64,000 nt of DNA from positions 185,537,140 to 185,601,139 of the forward strand of contig NC_089493.1 in assembly GCF_036850765.1 (NCBI RefSeq), in the 5' to 3' direction. Below, one piece after another: positions 21,707-33,359 of this stretch. Both the position numbers and the translations under genes were made by a program. The notes under the pieces were generated by a model. The model was not told the origin of the DNA, did no database searches, and saw nothing but the letters and a program-made list of their open reading frames with translations. Position 1 is the first letter of the stretch, and each line of letters opens with the position of its first letter. This DNA is from Saccopteryx bilineata (Eukaryota; Chordata; Mammalia; Chiroptera; Emballonuridae).

Positions 21707-22439
21707 TGTAAAGCCAGGAGCCGCCATTGGGGCCATTCACATGCAGGTTCGCATTGGATTCGGACAGTCGGTAAAGAAACAACGGAGCCACAAACTGGTG
21801 GGCCATAGTCTTTAATCCTAGCTTGCACCTGGCAGGCAAGTAAAAACACACACTGGAAAAAACAAACAAACAAACAAAAAAAAACAACAACACACACTGG
21901 GCTCCAAAACCCAATCACATTCAGTGCTCACAAAGCTACTGATTTATCCGAGTTTCCTAGAATCAAAGGCTTCTAGCTCACCAGACTTATTCTCCTCAGT
22001 TCCCCATCTCCTTCCTTATCCCAGATACAAACTCTACACAAACTGGCATCTCACTCAGCACTCCGCCATCTTGGCTGCTTCTCCTGGCCTCCTCCACGTG
22101 GCCTTTCTCTGCTTTCCTCTTCTCTTTCTTCTAATGATCCCAGGAACCAAGCGCGCCAACTCCTGTTCTGCCCCCACTTTATATTGTAGCTTCACAACCT
22201 CTTATCCAATATACAAAATAGGGAAGTCTCTAATACAAAGACACTTCTCTGAGGCATGATTGGATTGTACCACCCCACATCAAAAAGGGTGGGAAAGGCT
22301 TAATCCCAAAACCAAGCCCCAGGCTACAAGGATTCTGCCTGCCTTTAGCCCACCCCAACACACATTAATATCACCTGGGCGACGGCCTCCTTGTGTTATC
22401 TTTAACAAAGTGAGCATAATACATTTTATCTGCCCAACA
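21707..22439 (-). mobile_element. Solo LTR of an endogenous retrovirus (733 bp)
   Basis: Terminal TG...CA: the plus strand begins TGTAAAGCCAGGAGCC and ends TATCTGCCCAACA, flanked by the 5-bp duplication CTAAT (21702-21706, 22440-22444). On the minus strand a TATA-like AATATAAAG lies at about 22178-22186 and an ATTAAA polyadenylation signal at 21811-21816. Contains a short A/C-rich low-complexity insert (21855-21895). No viral genes remain. Confidence 0.85.
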
Positions 22440-22619
22440 CTAATGAAATAAAGTGCTGCCTCCGGGAAGAACGTAGAACGCTAACTGTCATTAATATACT
22501 ACACTTGTGTTGGTCTGTAACATGTTCCTGGGCAATATACCTGTGCAACAAGTACTTACCTACCTACTCAGTATGGAACCCGGACAGTTGATGAGGATGC
22601 TTACTATTTAATTTACCTT

Positions 22620-22994
22620 TCTTTTTTAAGTGTGTGTGTGTGGGGGCAGACAGACAGGGACTGACAGGAAGGGAGAGAGATGAGAAGCATCAATTCTTTG
22701 TTGTGATACCTTAGTTGTTTATTGATTGATTTCTCATATGTGCCTTGACTGGGGGGCTCCAGCAGAATGAGTGACCCCTTCCTCAAGCCAGCCATGTTGG
22801 GCTCAAGCCAGCGACCATGGGATTATGTCTATGATCCCACACTCAAGCTGGTGCTGGTGACCACATGTTCAAGCTGGATGAGCTGTGCTCAAGCCGGATG
22901 AGCCCACACTCAAGCCAGTGACATCGGGTTTTAAACCTGGGTCCTCAGCATCCTAGACTGACACTTTATCCATTGTGCCACTACCTGGCAAGGC
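22620..22994 (-). mobile_element. tRNA-derived SINE, family D (long, internally repetitive)
   Basis: Minus-oriented. Head 'tccattgtgccactacctgg' at the right. Interior made of degenerate ~20-bp units around 'ctcaagccrg...tgac', GA-rich tail at left. Target duplication approx. 'ttaaytta(t)ccttt'. Confidence 0.85.
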
Positions 22995-23719
22995 TTAACT
23001 TATCCTTTGTGATATGATGTTCCAACCCGGAACCTCATGAAAAAGCATTTATTGAGCAGTGAACTGAACAACATGCAAATTTCTAAATGTTTTATGCAAA
23101 CATATGCACTCTTACCCAGGAAATTACAAATGACATGCACATGTCACCCCTTGTAGTCTTGGCATCAATTACTAGTTGCCCATTAGGGGTATGTAGATAA
23201 TATTCTTTGTCAAAAGCAGCTAGAATAGTCTCTCTTCTTCCTCTGGCTCTTTCTTCTATTGTTATCCTGACCCAGGCTAGCAGCCAGTGTGGTCTTTGGC
23301 GCTGTCCCAGAGTATTCTAGTCTCTCCTTAGACATAGCATTGATATGCTAATTACAGCATGCTCTATCTCTCTGCTGCATCTCTTGAAGTTTGCATCTGC
23401 ACAGAGCTCAGATGAATATTTATTGTTTTAGCTATTTTGGTTCCTAGCAGCTATTTCAGGAAGTGATGTAGTGAGGTGAAGCCCCTCACTGTCAATGCCT
23501 GAATGCCTGTAAATGTCCCCATTTGGCGTTGCCTTGGAAAGATGGGTTTGATGAGCCACCATAATTTCTATGCAGAAAAAAAGAGTGGATGTTGCGTGAC
23601 TTAGCAATGACGGGAATTTACGGGTTCATGTAATAGAGACGTCCAGAATCATGTGTCGCTTCAGCAGGGTCCAGATACTCAAATAGTGACTTGGTTGCTC
23701 AGGACTTGGTCTTTTATTT
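22995..23719. other. Unassigned DNA
   Basis: No gene or repeat family recognised. Confidence 0.4.
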
Positions 23720-24042
23720 TTATTAATTTTTTTTTCTCTTACAGAGAGAGAGTCAGATAGGGACAGACAGACAGGAACGAAGAGAGTTGAGAAGCATCAA
23801 TCATTAGTTTTTCATTGCAACACCTTAGTTGTTCATTGATTGCTTTCTAATATGTGCCTTGACCGTGGGGCTACAGCAGACTGAGTGACCCCTTGCTGGA
23901 GCCAGTGACGTTGGGTCCAAGCTGGTGAGTTTTGCTCAAACCAGATGAGCCCGTGCTCGAGCTGGCGACCTCGAGGTCTGGAACCTGGGTCCTCCGCATC
24001 CCAGTCCGATGCTCTATCCACTGCGCCACCGCCTGGTCAGGC
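23720..24042 (-). mobile_element. tRNA-derived SINE, family D
   Basis: Minus-oriented with head 'ctgcgccaccgcctggtcag' at right, internal 'gagccagtgacgttgggtcc' units and a T-rich left end. Confidence 0.85.
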
Positions 24043-25465
24043 TATAAATTTTTTAGGGTTGATTTTTATTGACCTAGCGAAAGCCAAGACGGCAAGGGAG
24101 TCCCCAGCCAGCCCACCAGGCAACCACAGTCTCTTCCTAGACCTCAGTGGGGAAAGCTCCCTTTTGTCAATATGCACAATAATTTCTATAGAATTTGCAT
24201 CCGTTGGGCTGGTCGAGGTCGTCAGCCCAGCCTTGGATTGAGCCAGCCACGCTGAAACTACGAGGACAGAGAGTGAAGAGCCATGGTTCTCCCTTAAAAT
24301 GTTAAAAAGGCCGCTTTCAGAAAAAAGGAACTACTGTTTGTTGGTCAGGCTACAATAAACACATTACATATCATACAGAAAACATCACCTGTGTGACATG
24401 TAATCCTAGTTTCCACCCTTGCGGGAGGCTCATGGAATCCAGCCCATCACTCCGTAGTCAGGTGCCAGGCTCCCTGTATCTGTTTGTTTCTATCTTAGAT
24501 GAAATTTGCCAGATGGGAAAAAATCCATCAGAGCCGCCTTGCGGGTAGGCTGGCCTGGTGGAAGTGATCAGAGGGTGTGGGTCAATTCATCTTTGCACCC
24601 AGGAGTTAAACGTGCACAGTCAATGCAGAGCAGGAGAGGGGCGCCTAATCGCCGGGGAAGGAAGTAAAGCCAGCGGAGCTACGAGCCTCTGGCCGGTGTT
24701 CCTGCGCTTGGTGCTTCTGCGCTCGGGTCCGAGAGGTGGCCGCAGCCAGGAGGCTGGCTGCGTGCTTTGTGGCCCAGCGCTCGCCTGAGTGTGCAATATG
24801 GTACCTACAGCTGGGCCTGGCATAATCATCCCTGACTAATGGGGAGGCGAGAGGAGGGGATTCAAGTGCTGAATAAATAAATTATTTAATTACATATTAT
24901 CAGAGAGAAGAACAGATGGTCAGCTTCGCCCATCTTCTGACGCCTTCAGCTTCGGCATGGAGGGTGGGTCCTCAGAGACGGCAGCCAGTCAGGCTCTCGA
25001 TCCTGTTTGCCTGCTGGTCCTCCAGAAGCTCCAGGTCCCAGACATAAACGGGCTTCATGTCCCCAGGGCTGAAGGCGCTGGGTGCTCCGATGCCCACTCT
25101 CAGCTGAAGCCGGACAGCCCAAGGCTGGTTGGCATTTTCCACGGTGATAATTTTAGCACCAGATGGAGGTGGAAAATGGTTGAAAAGTGATTTTCAACTG
25201 AGGATCTAATCACACGTGAAGGGAGTCGTTGAGCATTGACTGAATGTGCTCAGGAGTGTCTGTAGACGGTGTGCTGGCTTCTCTCGGCCTTGGATGTCCC
25301 CTCGGAGAATCCGCTTCTTTGTCCGAGGACTGGTTGCTTGCGTGTTGGAGGGGCGTGTAGTTGGCGTTGTGTTCTGGGATTGCCGTGTTTGTTTTCCAAT
25401 GCCTCAATCTGGCATGGCAGGGTCTGGACAGCAATTAATGCTGGTCTGAGGGTAATTGCCACGTT
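24043..25465. other. Low-repeat, partly CpG-bearing DNA
   Basis: 24620-24790 is locally GC-rich with about a dozen CpGs, followed by AT-rich 'aaataaattatttaattac' (about 24874). No promoter or exon could be defined. Confidence 0.35.
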
Positions 25466-25585
25466 GACTGAGTCGGAATCACCTGGGTTGTGTGTTCAAG
25501 TTACATGTTCTTTAGCTCCGAGGACAGGGATTCTGATTCATTACGTCTTGGGTAGGATCTGGGAATCTATATTTCTGCAAAGGAT
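25466..25585 (+). repeat. MER5A-like hAT fossil
   Basis: 'ggaatcacctggg', 'gggattctgattca' and 'tctgggaatctatatttctg' follow the MER5A consensus order. Diverged fragment. Confidence 0.5.
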
Positions 25586-25650
25586 TACGGAGCAAGTGCC
25601 GAGATCCTTGTGTGCCAGTTGGGGAGGAGGGAACAGACAGCAAACTGAGA

Positions 25651-25768
25651 CTTGACCTGGGGTGGTGAACACACTGTGCAATATACAGACGACGTATATG
25701 GAATTGTACACCTGGAACATGTATACTTTTGTTAACCAATGTCACCTCAGTAAACTAAAAAAAAAATT
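25651..25768 (+). repeat. L1 3' terminus
   Basis: 'gaattgtacacctggaacat', 'gttaaccaatgtcacctcag' and 'taaactaaaa' with an A-tail match the 3' end of mammalian/bat L1. Strongly 5'-truncated. Confidence 0.75.
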
Positions 25769-27099
25769 TTTTTAAATTACAAACCAAATATTTTAATAAT
25801 GGCTTGTTTACAAAGGTGTGGGCAAGTTTGAGGGATATTATTAAGGGATGGTTATTCACTCAAACCTAGTGACACTGGGAGACAGGAGGAAGGGGCGGGA
25901 CTGTTGAGCTTGACCTGGGGAGACTTGTACGGGGGAGAGAAGACCCCCTGGACAGAAACTGTGGACAGCCATCGTCAACCCATAGTCCAGTAGGGAGGAA
26001 ACCTCGCTCCCCTTTTGCCTTCTAACATTTTTCTGGTGTTTTCCACTGGACAAAGCCAAAGAGCCAAGGAGTCCAGGTGACGCAGTCTATAGAAGCCAGA
26101 CTCTCAGGGCACAAAACAGGCTGGAGAAAGAGAACCAACCTGGCAGAGAGAGAATATCTAGCACACTGATGCCAAGAACGTTTTCTAGCTGCCCATTTGT
26201 GTGCCAATTCGTGGATGGCACATATACAGATAGGTTCTGTTCTACAGACCAGCATTGTTTTTTCAGTAAAAGGTTGCCTCTACTATTTCATCATAGAGAC
26301 TAGACACTCTTAAAGAGTGGGGTAGTCATCTTTAGAATCTGTGTCCTGCCCATGTGTTCAGCCAGTGTGTATTCTGTCTCTGAAAAGGAGTGCACGGAGA
26401 GGGTTTTTGGGAGATCATAATTGTCTGCCAGGTTGTCAACTTTATCTTTCGCAATGCATGTAGGTTATTCTATTCTCTCTGATTAAGTAACTATGGATCT
26501 ATCATTCTATAGTTTATGAGTTTATTTATACTTTTCGGGAAGCTGTTTATATTTGTAACCAATACGGTTTTCATGCTGTCCATTCCGAACGCATCTTCTT
26601 AAAGAAGCCACATTGCTATCCCTCCTAAAAGATTGCATTCGGCTGAATTGCTTGGTTTTGGTTCCCTGTTATGCATTCCTTTCATTGTCGTTAAAGCCTA
26701 CTTTTAATAGTCATTTGTAATTATAACTCCATATGAGAAGGATTGGATTACTTTTGATTTCAGTATGTTGCCTGTGAAGATTTGAGCACCTCTTAAAACA
26801 TAGCACTAAGAAGAAGCTGTGTAGAAATTGTTCATGATATCCCTGGAGATTTTATCTGTAACTTCTGTAGGAAGACTCCAGCTCCTCCCCACCCCCCATG
26901 AAGTTCTTGGCATTTAGAATCCCCCTTCAGGATAGAACCGAACAGCTCAAAGACCAAGTCTTCCATTACAGGTATTCCTAGGGCCACCTGTGCCTGGTAG
27001 AGAGGACAGTCACTGGTCTCATGAGGAAATGATATACATACAGATTGCCAGTGTCTTTTAGCACCTACTGCATCCTAGGCATGCCACCTGCCTTTTAGT
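25769..27099. other. Unassigned DNA, perhaps old L1
   Basis: 26300-26800 has L1-like phrasing ('cagccagtgtgtattctgtc') but I cannot place it securely. No gene. Confidence 0.35.
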
Positions 27100-27645
27100 T
27101 CCTCCACTAGTTCAGGCAGAAAACTTGGGGTCAATTCTGATTTCTCCTGTGATCTGTATTGATCTGCGGCAACTCCTGTAGTGTCTGTTTTCAAAATATG
27201 TCCGGAATCTGGCTGTCATCTGGTTCAAGTCACTCGCATCTCTCCTCGGGATTAGTGTTGTCACTTCCTAACCGCTTTGCCCTGCTTGCTTCTCTCTTTT
27301 CTCCCTGCCATGTTTTCTCAACAGAGCAAGCGGAAGCGGAGAAAGCCTTCCTAAAGGTCGGATCATGTAGCTCCTCTTTTCACAACCCTCCACTGGTCCC
27401 ATCTCCCTCAGAGTAAAAGCCAAAAGCCATTACCAAAGCTTATGAGGCTGAACACGGGCATTTCCTCGGCTCACTCTCTGACCTCGTCTCTTTTGACTCC
27501 CTCCTTCCCTGTTCTGTCCCAGCTGCAGCACGCCCCTGCCTCCCAGCCTTTGCTTGTGCCATTCCTTCAGCCTAGAATGCTCTTCCTCCAGTGATCTGCC
27601 TGCGTATGCTCCCATTTTATTCCTGTCTCTTAAACTACCACCCTA
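27100..27645 (+). repeat. L2 LINE, first part (split by SINE)
   Basis: Ancient L2 3' region: 'ctccagcctttgc'-like phrasing ('cccagcctttgcttgtgcca', 'ttccttcagcctagaatgct'). It continues after the SINE at 28067. ORFs here are decayed. Confidence 0.65.
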
Positions 27646-28050
27646 GCCCTGGCCGGTTGGCTCAGTGGTAGAGCGTCGGCCTGGCGTGCAGAAGTCCCGG
27701 GTTCGATTCCCGGCCAGGGCACACAGGAGAGGCGCCCATCTGCTTCTCCACCTCTCCCCCTCTCCTTCCTCTCTGTCTCTCTCTTCCCCTCCTGCAGCCG
27801 AGGCTCCACTGGAGCAAAGATGGCCTGGATGCTGGGGATGGCTCCTTGGCCTCTGCCCCAGGCGCTAAAGTGGCTCTGGTCGCAACAGAGCGACGCCCCG
27901 GAGGGGCAGAGCATCGCCCCCTGGTGGGCAGAGCGTTGCCCCCTGGTGGGTGTGCCGGGTGGATCCCGGTCGGGCGCATGCGGGAGTCTGTCTGACTGTT
28001 TGTCCCCATTTCTAGCTTCAGAAAAATACAAAACAAACAAACAAACAAAA
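27646..28050 (+). mobile_element. Family A SINE
   Basis: Plus-oriented full-length copy inside L2. Target duplication 'aaactaccaccctag'. CTCF-like core (reverse strand) exact at 27915-27927 and with one mismatch at 27937-27949. Tail is (CAAA)n. Confidence 0.95.
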
Positions 28051-28066
28051 AAAACTACCACCCTAG

Positions 28067-28290
28067 AAGAGAGGCCATCCCTGGCCCCCATCACTCCTTT
28101 TCCCTGTGCCGTGTCATTATTTCCTCATAGTCTGTGTCACCATCTGACATGCTCACCTGTCTGCCTCTTGCCCACCAGAAAGAAACCCTCTTGAAGGCTC
28201 AGACAGTTGAGTTCACTGCTATATCTCTGATACCCATTTTAGCACATGGCGCACCGTTGGTGCTCAACAACTATTGGTCAAATGCGTGAG
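28067..28290 (+). repeat. L2 LINE, 3' terminal part
   Basis: 'cttgaaggctcagacag', 'ttcactgctatatctctgat', 'gcacatggcgcaccgttggt' and 'gctcaacaactattggtcaa' match the L2 3' end. Confidence 0.8.
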
Positions 28291-28424
28291 CAGATTAATG
28301 AGGAAATCTATTGTTCTTAAGAATATTTTATTGAGTTCATATCTGATACTTTACTTAGCATTTTATCAGCCTTTTTGTCACTGGGGATGTTTTGGTTTAT
28401 AGTCAAGGAAGCGAATGTACATCC

Positions 28425-28560
28425 ACAGACATAAACACACACATAAACTAAACACACACATATATAACATCCAAACATGGATGTGCATATATGTATGAAT
28501 GTGTGTGTTAGAATGTGTGTGTGTTTGCATGTACGTGTACATGAGTATGTTTGTGAGTAA
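28425..28560. repeat. CA/TG-rich degenerate microsatellite
   Basis: Interrupted CACA then TGTG tracts; the ORF here (28317-28601) is low complexity. Confidence 0.8.
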
Positions 28561-28899
28561 AACGTTTTGGCCCAGGAAGGAGGTAGCTTTCTCTGTATCA
28601 TCTCACTGAACAGTCTTTATGTTCTGTCCTTGGAGACGGTGCCAGAGGTAGGACCTGGAAGGGGACAGTGGGGACCTGCACACTGAGGAAGGGACCTGAC
28701 TGTGGAACGTTAGGCGAATTTATTACAAGGTTGAACAGTATCCCTCAGGGTCTTTGTGAATCCCGGGAGTCGCTGACTCTCAATGGGACGCAGTCTAACA
28801 AAGAAAATGCCCGTTAGTCGGGGTTCAGTTCTCTCTTCCAAGCTTGGAAAGCAGGGGCTGAATACTCGTAAGTGGTCATCATTGATGGTGGTCCGCTTG

Positions 28900-29480
28900 C
28901 TCTTGCAGGATCCTTTAAAATTTGTATTTTTTTTTTAAATATAGTTTTGCCTGAAAAAATCTGCATCCAATTTGAATGAAATTGAATATGTTTCAGGGCT
29001 CAAGCAGCATGTCTTCCATCTGAAGCAAAATGGAGATGAATTTCAATTAGATGTTCCCATTATAATCTGTCTCCACCTGTAGTTTTCATCAAAAATTGCT
29101 AGGAAGTGTGATATAATGTATGATCAGGATTTGCCCACTGGCAGAAATGTCCCATTATCTTAGTAAAAAAGCACAAAATAATTAGTCTGATGCATATAGA
29201 CAGCAGCTTCTTACTGTGACAGACTTTAATTGTGGTGAGTAATATACATGGAGTTTAAAGCATTATATATTTCCCTCCCAAGGAGACACCAATTACTAAT
29301 TCCGTTGACAAAGTAACAATGTTTTAGAAGATTTAGTGCAAACTGAACACCATCGTCAATGGCCATAGGAAAATGTCCATTTTACGGCCTGATTTTCGCC
29401 TGAGTTTAATTTATGGTAATTTGGTGGTGGCACATCGTCTGCAAGCGTGCTGTTGGCTGCGAGTCAGTGCTCGGTGGTGG
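28900..29480. promoter_or_regulatory. Candidate conserved non-coding element
   Basis: About 580 bp free of identifiable repeats, AT-rich, with many homeodomain- and SOX-like words: 'caattagatg', 'aaaataattagtc', 'caattactaattcc', 'aagtaacaatg'. No reading frame. The texture is that of a deeply conserved enhancer, but conservation cannot be tested here. Confidence 0.3.
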
Positions 29481-29692
29481 CATAGATCATAGCAGAACGC
29501 GCTGGCTCTGGCGAAGGCTCCCCTTTCTCCTGCCATTGGAGTCCCTCTCATCTTGTCACATCCCTCGCCCCACTCCTGCCTGCTAATTCATGGGGCTCTG
29601 ACAGCTCAGTATTTAGGAGATCACTTCTTTATGGAGAGGCGTCTTCCAAATGCCAGGTAGAGTGTTTCTGGGCTTCAGAGGGAGAGAATTCA

Positions 29693-29695
<3 letters not shown>

Positions 29696-29729
<34 letters not shown>
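29696..29729. repeat. (GT)n microsatellite
   Basis: About 16 GT units. Confidence 0.95.
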
Positions 29730-29731
<2 letters not shown>

Positions 29732-29889
29732 ATAGAGTGTTTAGACCAACTCACCTTAGGTGTCTTAAAGGAAAATATAATTCCCTCTCTCCACCCTCCT
29801 GTCACTCATAAACTCTATACTGATACAAAAGATGAGTTATTACAGTATATAAGCTGAATATTTCTCTTCAGGTTAGGTTTATATTAGGG

Positions 29890-29959
29890 TTTTTTTGTTT
29901 TTTTTTTTTATCAATTTGGAACAAACATGAAGGGCCATTGTAAAATGCTATAACGTTGA
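29890..29959 (-). repeat. L1M 3' region antisense, first part
   Basis: Short left part of an antisense L1M that resumes after the SINE at 30337. Confidence 0.5.
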
Positions 29960-30336
29960 TGGCTCTGGCCAGTTAGCTCAGTGGTAGAGCAACAGCCTGG
30001 CATGTGGATGTCTCGGGTTTGATTCTCAGTCAGGGCTCACAGGGGAAGTGTCCATTGATTCTCTACCCCTCCCCCTTTCACTTCTCTCTCTCTCTTTTCC
30101 CCTCCTGCAGCCATGGCTCAATTGGAGTGAGTTAGCCCCAGGCACTAAGGATGGCTCCGTAGCCTCTGCATCAGGTGCTATGAATAAATAGCTCAGCTGC
30201 TGAGCAATGGAACAATGCCCCAGATGGGCAGAGCATCACCCTTAGTGGGCTTTCCAGGTGGATCCTGGTCAGGGCACATGCGGGAGTCTGTCTCTGCCTC
30301 CCCTCCACTCAGTAAAATAAAAAAATAAAAAAAAAT
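29960..30336 (+). mobile_element. Family A SINE, older divergent copy
   Basis: Head 'ggctctggccagttagctca', B box 'gggtttgattctc'. Target duplication 'aaaatgctrtaacgttga' (29942, 30337). CTCF-like core decayed ('cacccttagtggg'). Confidence 0.88.
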
Positions 30337-30650
30337 AAAAATGCTGTAACGTTGAATGGGTTTTGATAGATGCATGGTATCATGTATTGACAGTTATATA
30401 TCACACAGGATAGTTTTACCACCCTACAAAATCCCCAGTGCTTTAATTAGCCAACCTCTCACTGCTCAAACCCTGGCAACAACTGGGTTGTTTTTTTTTT
30501 ACTGTCTCTATAACTTTGCCTTTTATAGAATGCCGTCTAATTGTAATCAGAAAGTAGGAAGCCTTTTTCGACTGACTTCTTTCACTTAAAGAGAGGGATA
30601 TATGATTCATCCATGTATTTTATGACTTTATAACTCATTTTCTTTGTTTC
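30337..30650 (-). repeat. L1M 3' region antisense, second part
   Basis: 'ttttaccaccctacaaaatc', 'ccaacctctcactgctcaaa' and 'tctttcacttaaag' match antisense L1M tails. Confidence 0.65.
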
Positions 30651-30689
30651 TAGACAAAATTTCATTGTTTGGTTGCCATTTGATTTTTA

Positions 30690-31240
30690 CAAAGATGTTT
30701 AAGCAATTCAATAAAGAAAGTGTAGTCACTTCAGCAAACAGTGTGGGATGTATTTGAACCCATTGCAAAACATGAGCCTAAATCTCATCCTTACATCTTA
30801 TATAAAAACCAAACTCAAAATTAATTCCAAATATAATTTTAAAACTTTTAGAAAAAAATTGTCATGACCCCGGGTTAAGTAAAATGTTTTGGGTTTGGGT
30901 TTTTTTTTTTTTTTTCATGAAACTCCAAAAGCAAAATTCATAAAAGATGTTAGAAAACTGGAATCCATCAACATTAAATACCTCTGCCCTGCAAAGTACA
31001 TTATATAGAGAATGAAAAGGAAAACCACAGCCTGGGAGAAACTATTTATAAACCACTTGCCCAACAAAGGACTTGTATCCAATATATATATAAAAACTCT
31101 CAGAACCTAATAATAAAGAAACAAGGACACGAATTTCAACATTGGCAAAGACTTGGACAGGTACTTCACCAAAGGAGACAAATGACACTTGAAAAGATGT
31201 TCAACACCATTGACTACCAGGGAAATGAAACTACATAATC
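30690..31240 (+). repeat. L1 ORF2 fragment, sense
   Basis: 'gaatccatcaacattaa', 'cagcctgggagaaactattt', 'caaaggacttgtatccaata', 'aaagacttggacaggtactt', 'gaaaagatgttcaacacca' follow the end of an old L1 ORF2. Frameshifted and stop-ridden. Confidence 0.75.
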
Positions 31241-31244
31241 TGGC

Positions 31245-31495
31245 CTTGTGGTACTTCTCTGAATTCCTCTCCTACATCTCCCTGCCTCTCTCTACTCTGC
31301 CTTGGCCACACACACAGCTGTGCTGTTTTTAGAGTACCCCAGAGAGTCTTGACATCTACCTGAAATGCACTTCCCTACCTGAAATAAATGCACTTCCTGA
31401 AATACACATCCATCTGCCTTACCTCTATAACCTTCTTGAAAGTTTGCTCAAATGTCACTGCCCTTAAGTGAGGTCAACTATCTTCAGCTAGTTTT
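31245..31495 (+). repeat. L2 LINE, first part (split by SINE)
   Basis: L2 3' phrasing such as 'cttgaaagtttgctcaaatg' and 'tcactg'. Resumes at 31871. Confidence 0.65.
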
Positions 31496-31870
31496 TTTTT
31501 TTTTTTTTTGTATTTTTCTGAAGTTGGAAATGGGAAGGCAGTCAGACAGAGTCCCGCATGCGCCCAACCAGGATCCACCCGGCACGCCCACCAGGGGGCA
31601 ATGCTCTGCCCATCTAGGGCGTTGCTCTGTTGCAACCAGAGCCATTCTAGCGCCTGAGGCAGAGGCTACAGAGCCATCCTCAGCGCCTGGGCCAACTTTG
31701 CTCCAATGGAGCCTTGGCTGCAGGAGGGGAAGAGAGAGACAGAGAGGAAGGAGAGGGGGAGGGGTGGAGTTGCAGATGGGCGCTTCTCCTGTGTGCCCTG
31801 GCCAGGAATCAAACCCGGGACTCCTGCACGCCAAGTTGACGTTCTACCACTGAGCCAACCGGCCAGGGCT
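31496..31870 (-). mobile_element. Family A SINE
   Basis: Minus-oriented. Target duplication 'tcttcagctagtttt' (31481, 31871), exact over 15 bp. One CTCF-like core at 31588-31600 (CCACCAGGGGGCA, still within the consensus). Confidence 0.94.
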
Positions 31871-32100
31871 TCTTCAGCTAGTTTTAAATTGCAATACTCC
31901 ATCCCAGCACTTGATTCCTTTCTTCTTCTTTATTAAATTTGTCATCTTCCAAAAGTCATATAATGTAATGATGATATTTATTGCTTTATTGATTATCTAC
32001 AAATATCAAAAATTTATGGAGTAGAGATCTTGCATTTTGTTTACTCATAAATCCCACTGCCTGGCATATAGTAGATGATCAATACATATTATTGATTGTA
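31871..32100 (+). repeat. L2 LINE, 3' terminal part
   Basis: 'gcctggcatatagtagatga' and 'tcaatacatattattgattg' are typical of the L2 3' end. Confidence 0.75.
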
Positions 32101-32735
32101 TTAAAAAAAAGTTGTTGCCTATCTTTTGGTAGAATTTTGATATTGTGATATCTGAATATCAAATATTTTTATGTGCTTTAAATACTTAAATTCAGTGGTT
32201 AGTCATAGTGGGTAGTAGAATAACATGACGATTTCACAAAGAATCCCCTGTTCTAAGACTTCTGACTGAATATTCTGTTCTCTCAATATTACTTTATCTT
32301 TCTATGCTTTCTGTCTTTCCTCCTCTTTGTTCTTGTTATTTTTCATGGGAATTCTAAACTGAGCTAGGTTGGTAATCTAGTTTTCCTCAAATATGACATA
32401 TTTTTCTCAAATATCTTTATTTTTAAACTCAAGTTTCAGGCACAGTTATTAAATATATTTATGTGAATAGTTTATTTTCCAAAGGAAGGGATGTTGTGAC
32501 AGAGCAAGATTTTGCCATTTAGCTCACTTAAAATATGGAATGGGTACCAAGGAACCCTAGCAGGACTTATCAGAAGGAAGCAAACAGATACTCATTTTCA
32601 CGAAACAAACTTGGTAAGCTCACGAAAGCAGAAGATTAGCCGTTTTTATTTTTACCCTGTTGCTTATGTCCACAGTTGAACTTTACCTTGAATGATAAGA
32701 AGAGGGCAGATAAAAGTGGTTTGCAGTGCTACTCA
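32101..32735. other. AT-rich unassigned DNA
   Basis: No gene or repeat family recognised. Confidence 0.4.
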
Positions 32736-32749
32736 AAACACGTATTATG

Positions 32750-33119
32750 GCCCTGGCCGGTTGGCTCAGCGGTAGAGCGTCAGCCTGGCGTGCGGGGGAC
32801 CCGGGTTTGATTCCCGGCCAGGGCACATAGGAGAAGCGCCCATTTGCTTCTCCACCCCCCACCCTCCTTCCTCTCTGTCTCTCTCTTCCCCTCCCGCAGC
32901 CAAGGCTCCATTGGAGCAAAGATGGCCTGGGCGCTGGGGATGGCTCCTTGGCCTCTGCCCCAGGCGCTAGAGTGGCTCTGGTTGCGGCAGAGCGATGCCC
33001 CGGAGGGGCAGAGCATCGCCCCCTGGTGGGCATGCCGGGTGGATCCCGGTCGGGCGCATGCGGGAGTCTGTCTGACTGTCTCTCCCCGTTTCCAGCTTCA
33101 GAAAAATACAAAAAAAACC
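32750..33119 (+). mobile_element. Family A SINE
   Basis: Target duplication 'caaaacacrtattatgg'. Single exact CTCF-like core in reverse orientation at 33017-33029. Little diverged. Confidence 0.95.
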
Positions 33120-33359
33120 CAAAACACATATTATGGGCATCTCTGCTCTTAGTTCAGTTCTTAGCTCAAATTCGTTTTTGAAAATACTGCTGCAGTTATT
33201 TCTGTTATGTAAAATGAATCAAACTGTCCTTGTATTGAGATCCACTTAGGTTTCAAATGATTATTTCTTCATTGATAAATCTATTATCCAGAAAGCAGGG
33301 AATGAGCATTAGCTTTGGGGCCAGAAAGTCCTGAAGATTTAAGAGGTGAGAAAAACAAA

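Noticed and set aside
24620..24790. CpG-bearing patch as a CpG island promoter
   Set aside because: Under 200 bp and modest CpG density, with no TATA, initiator or donor arrangement that I could support.
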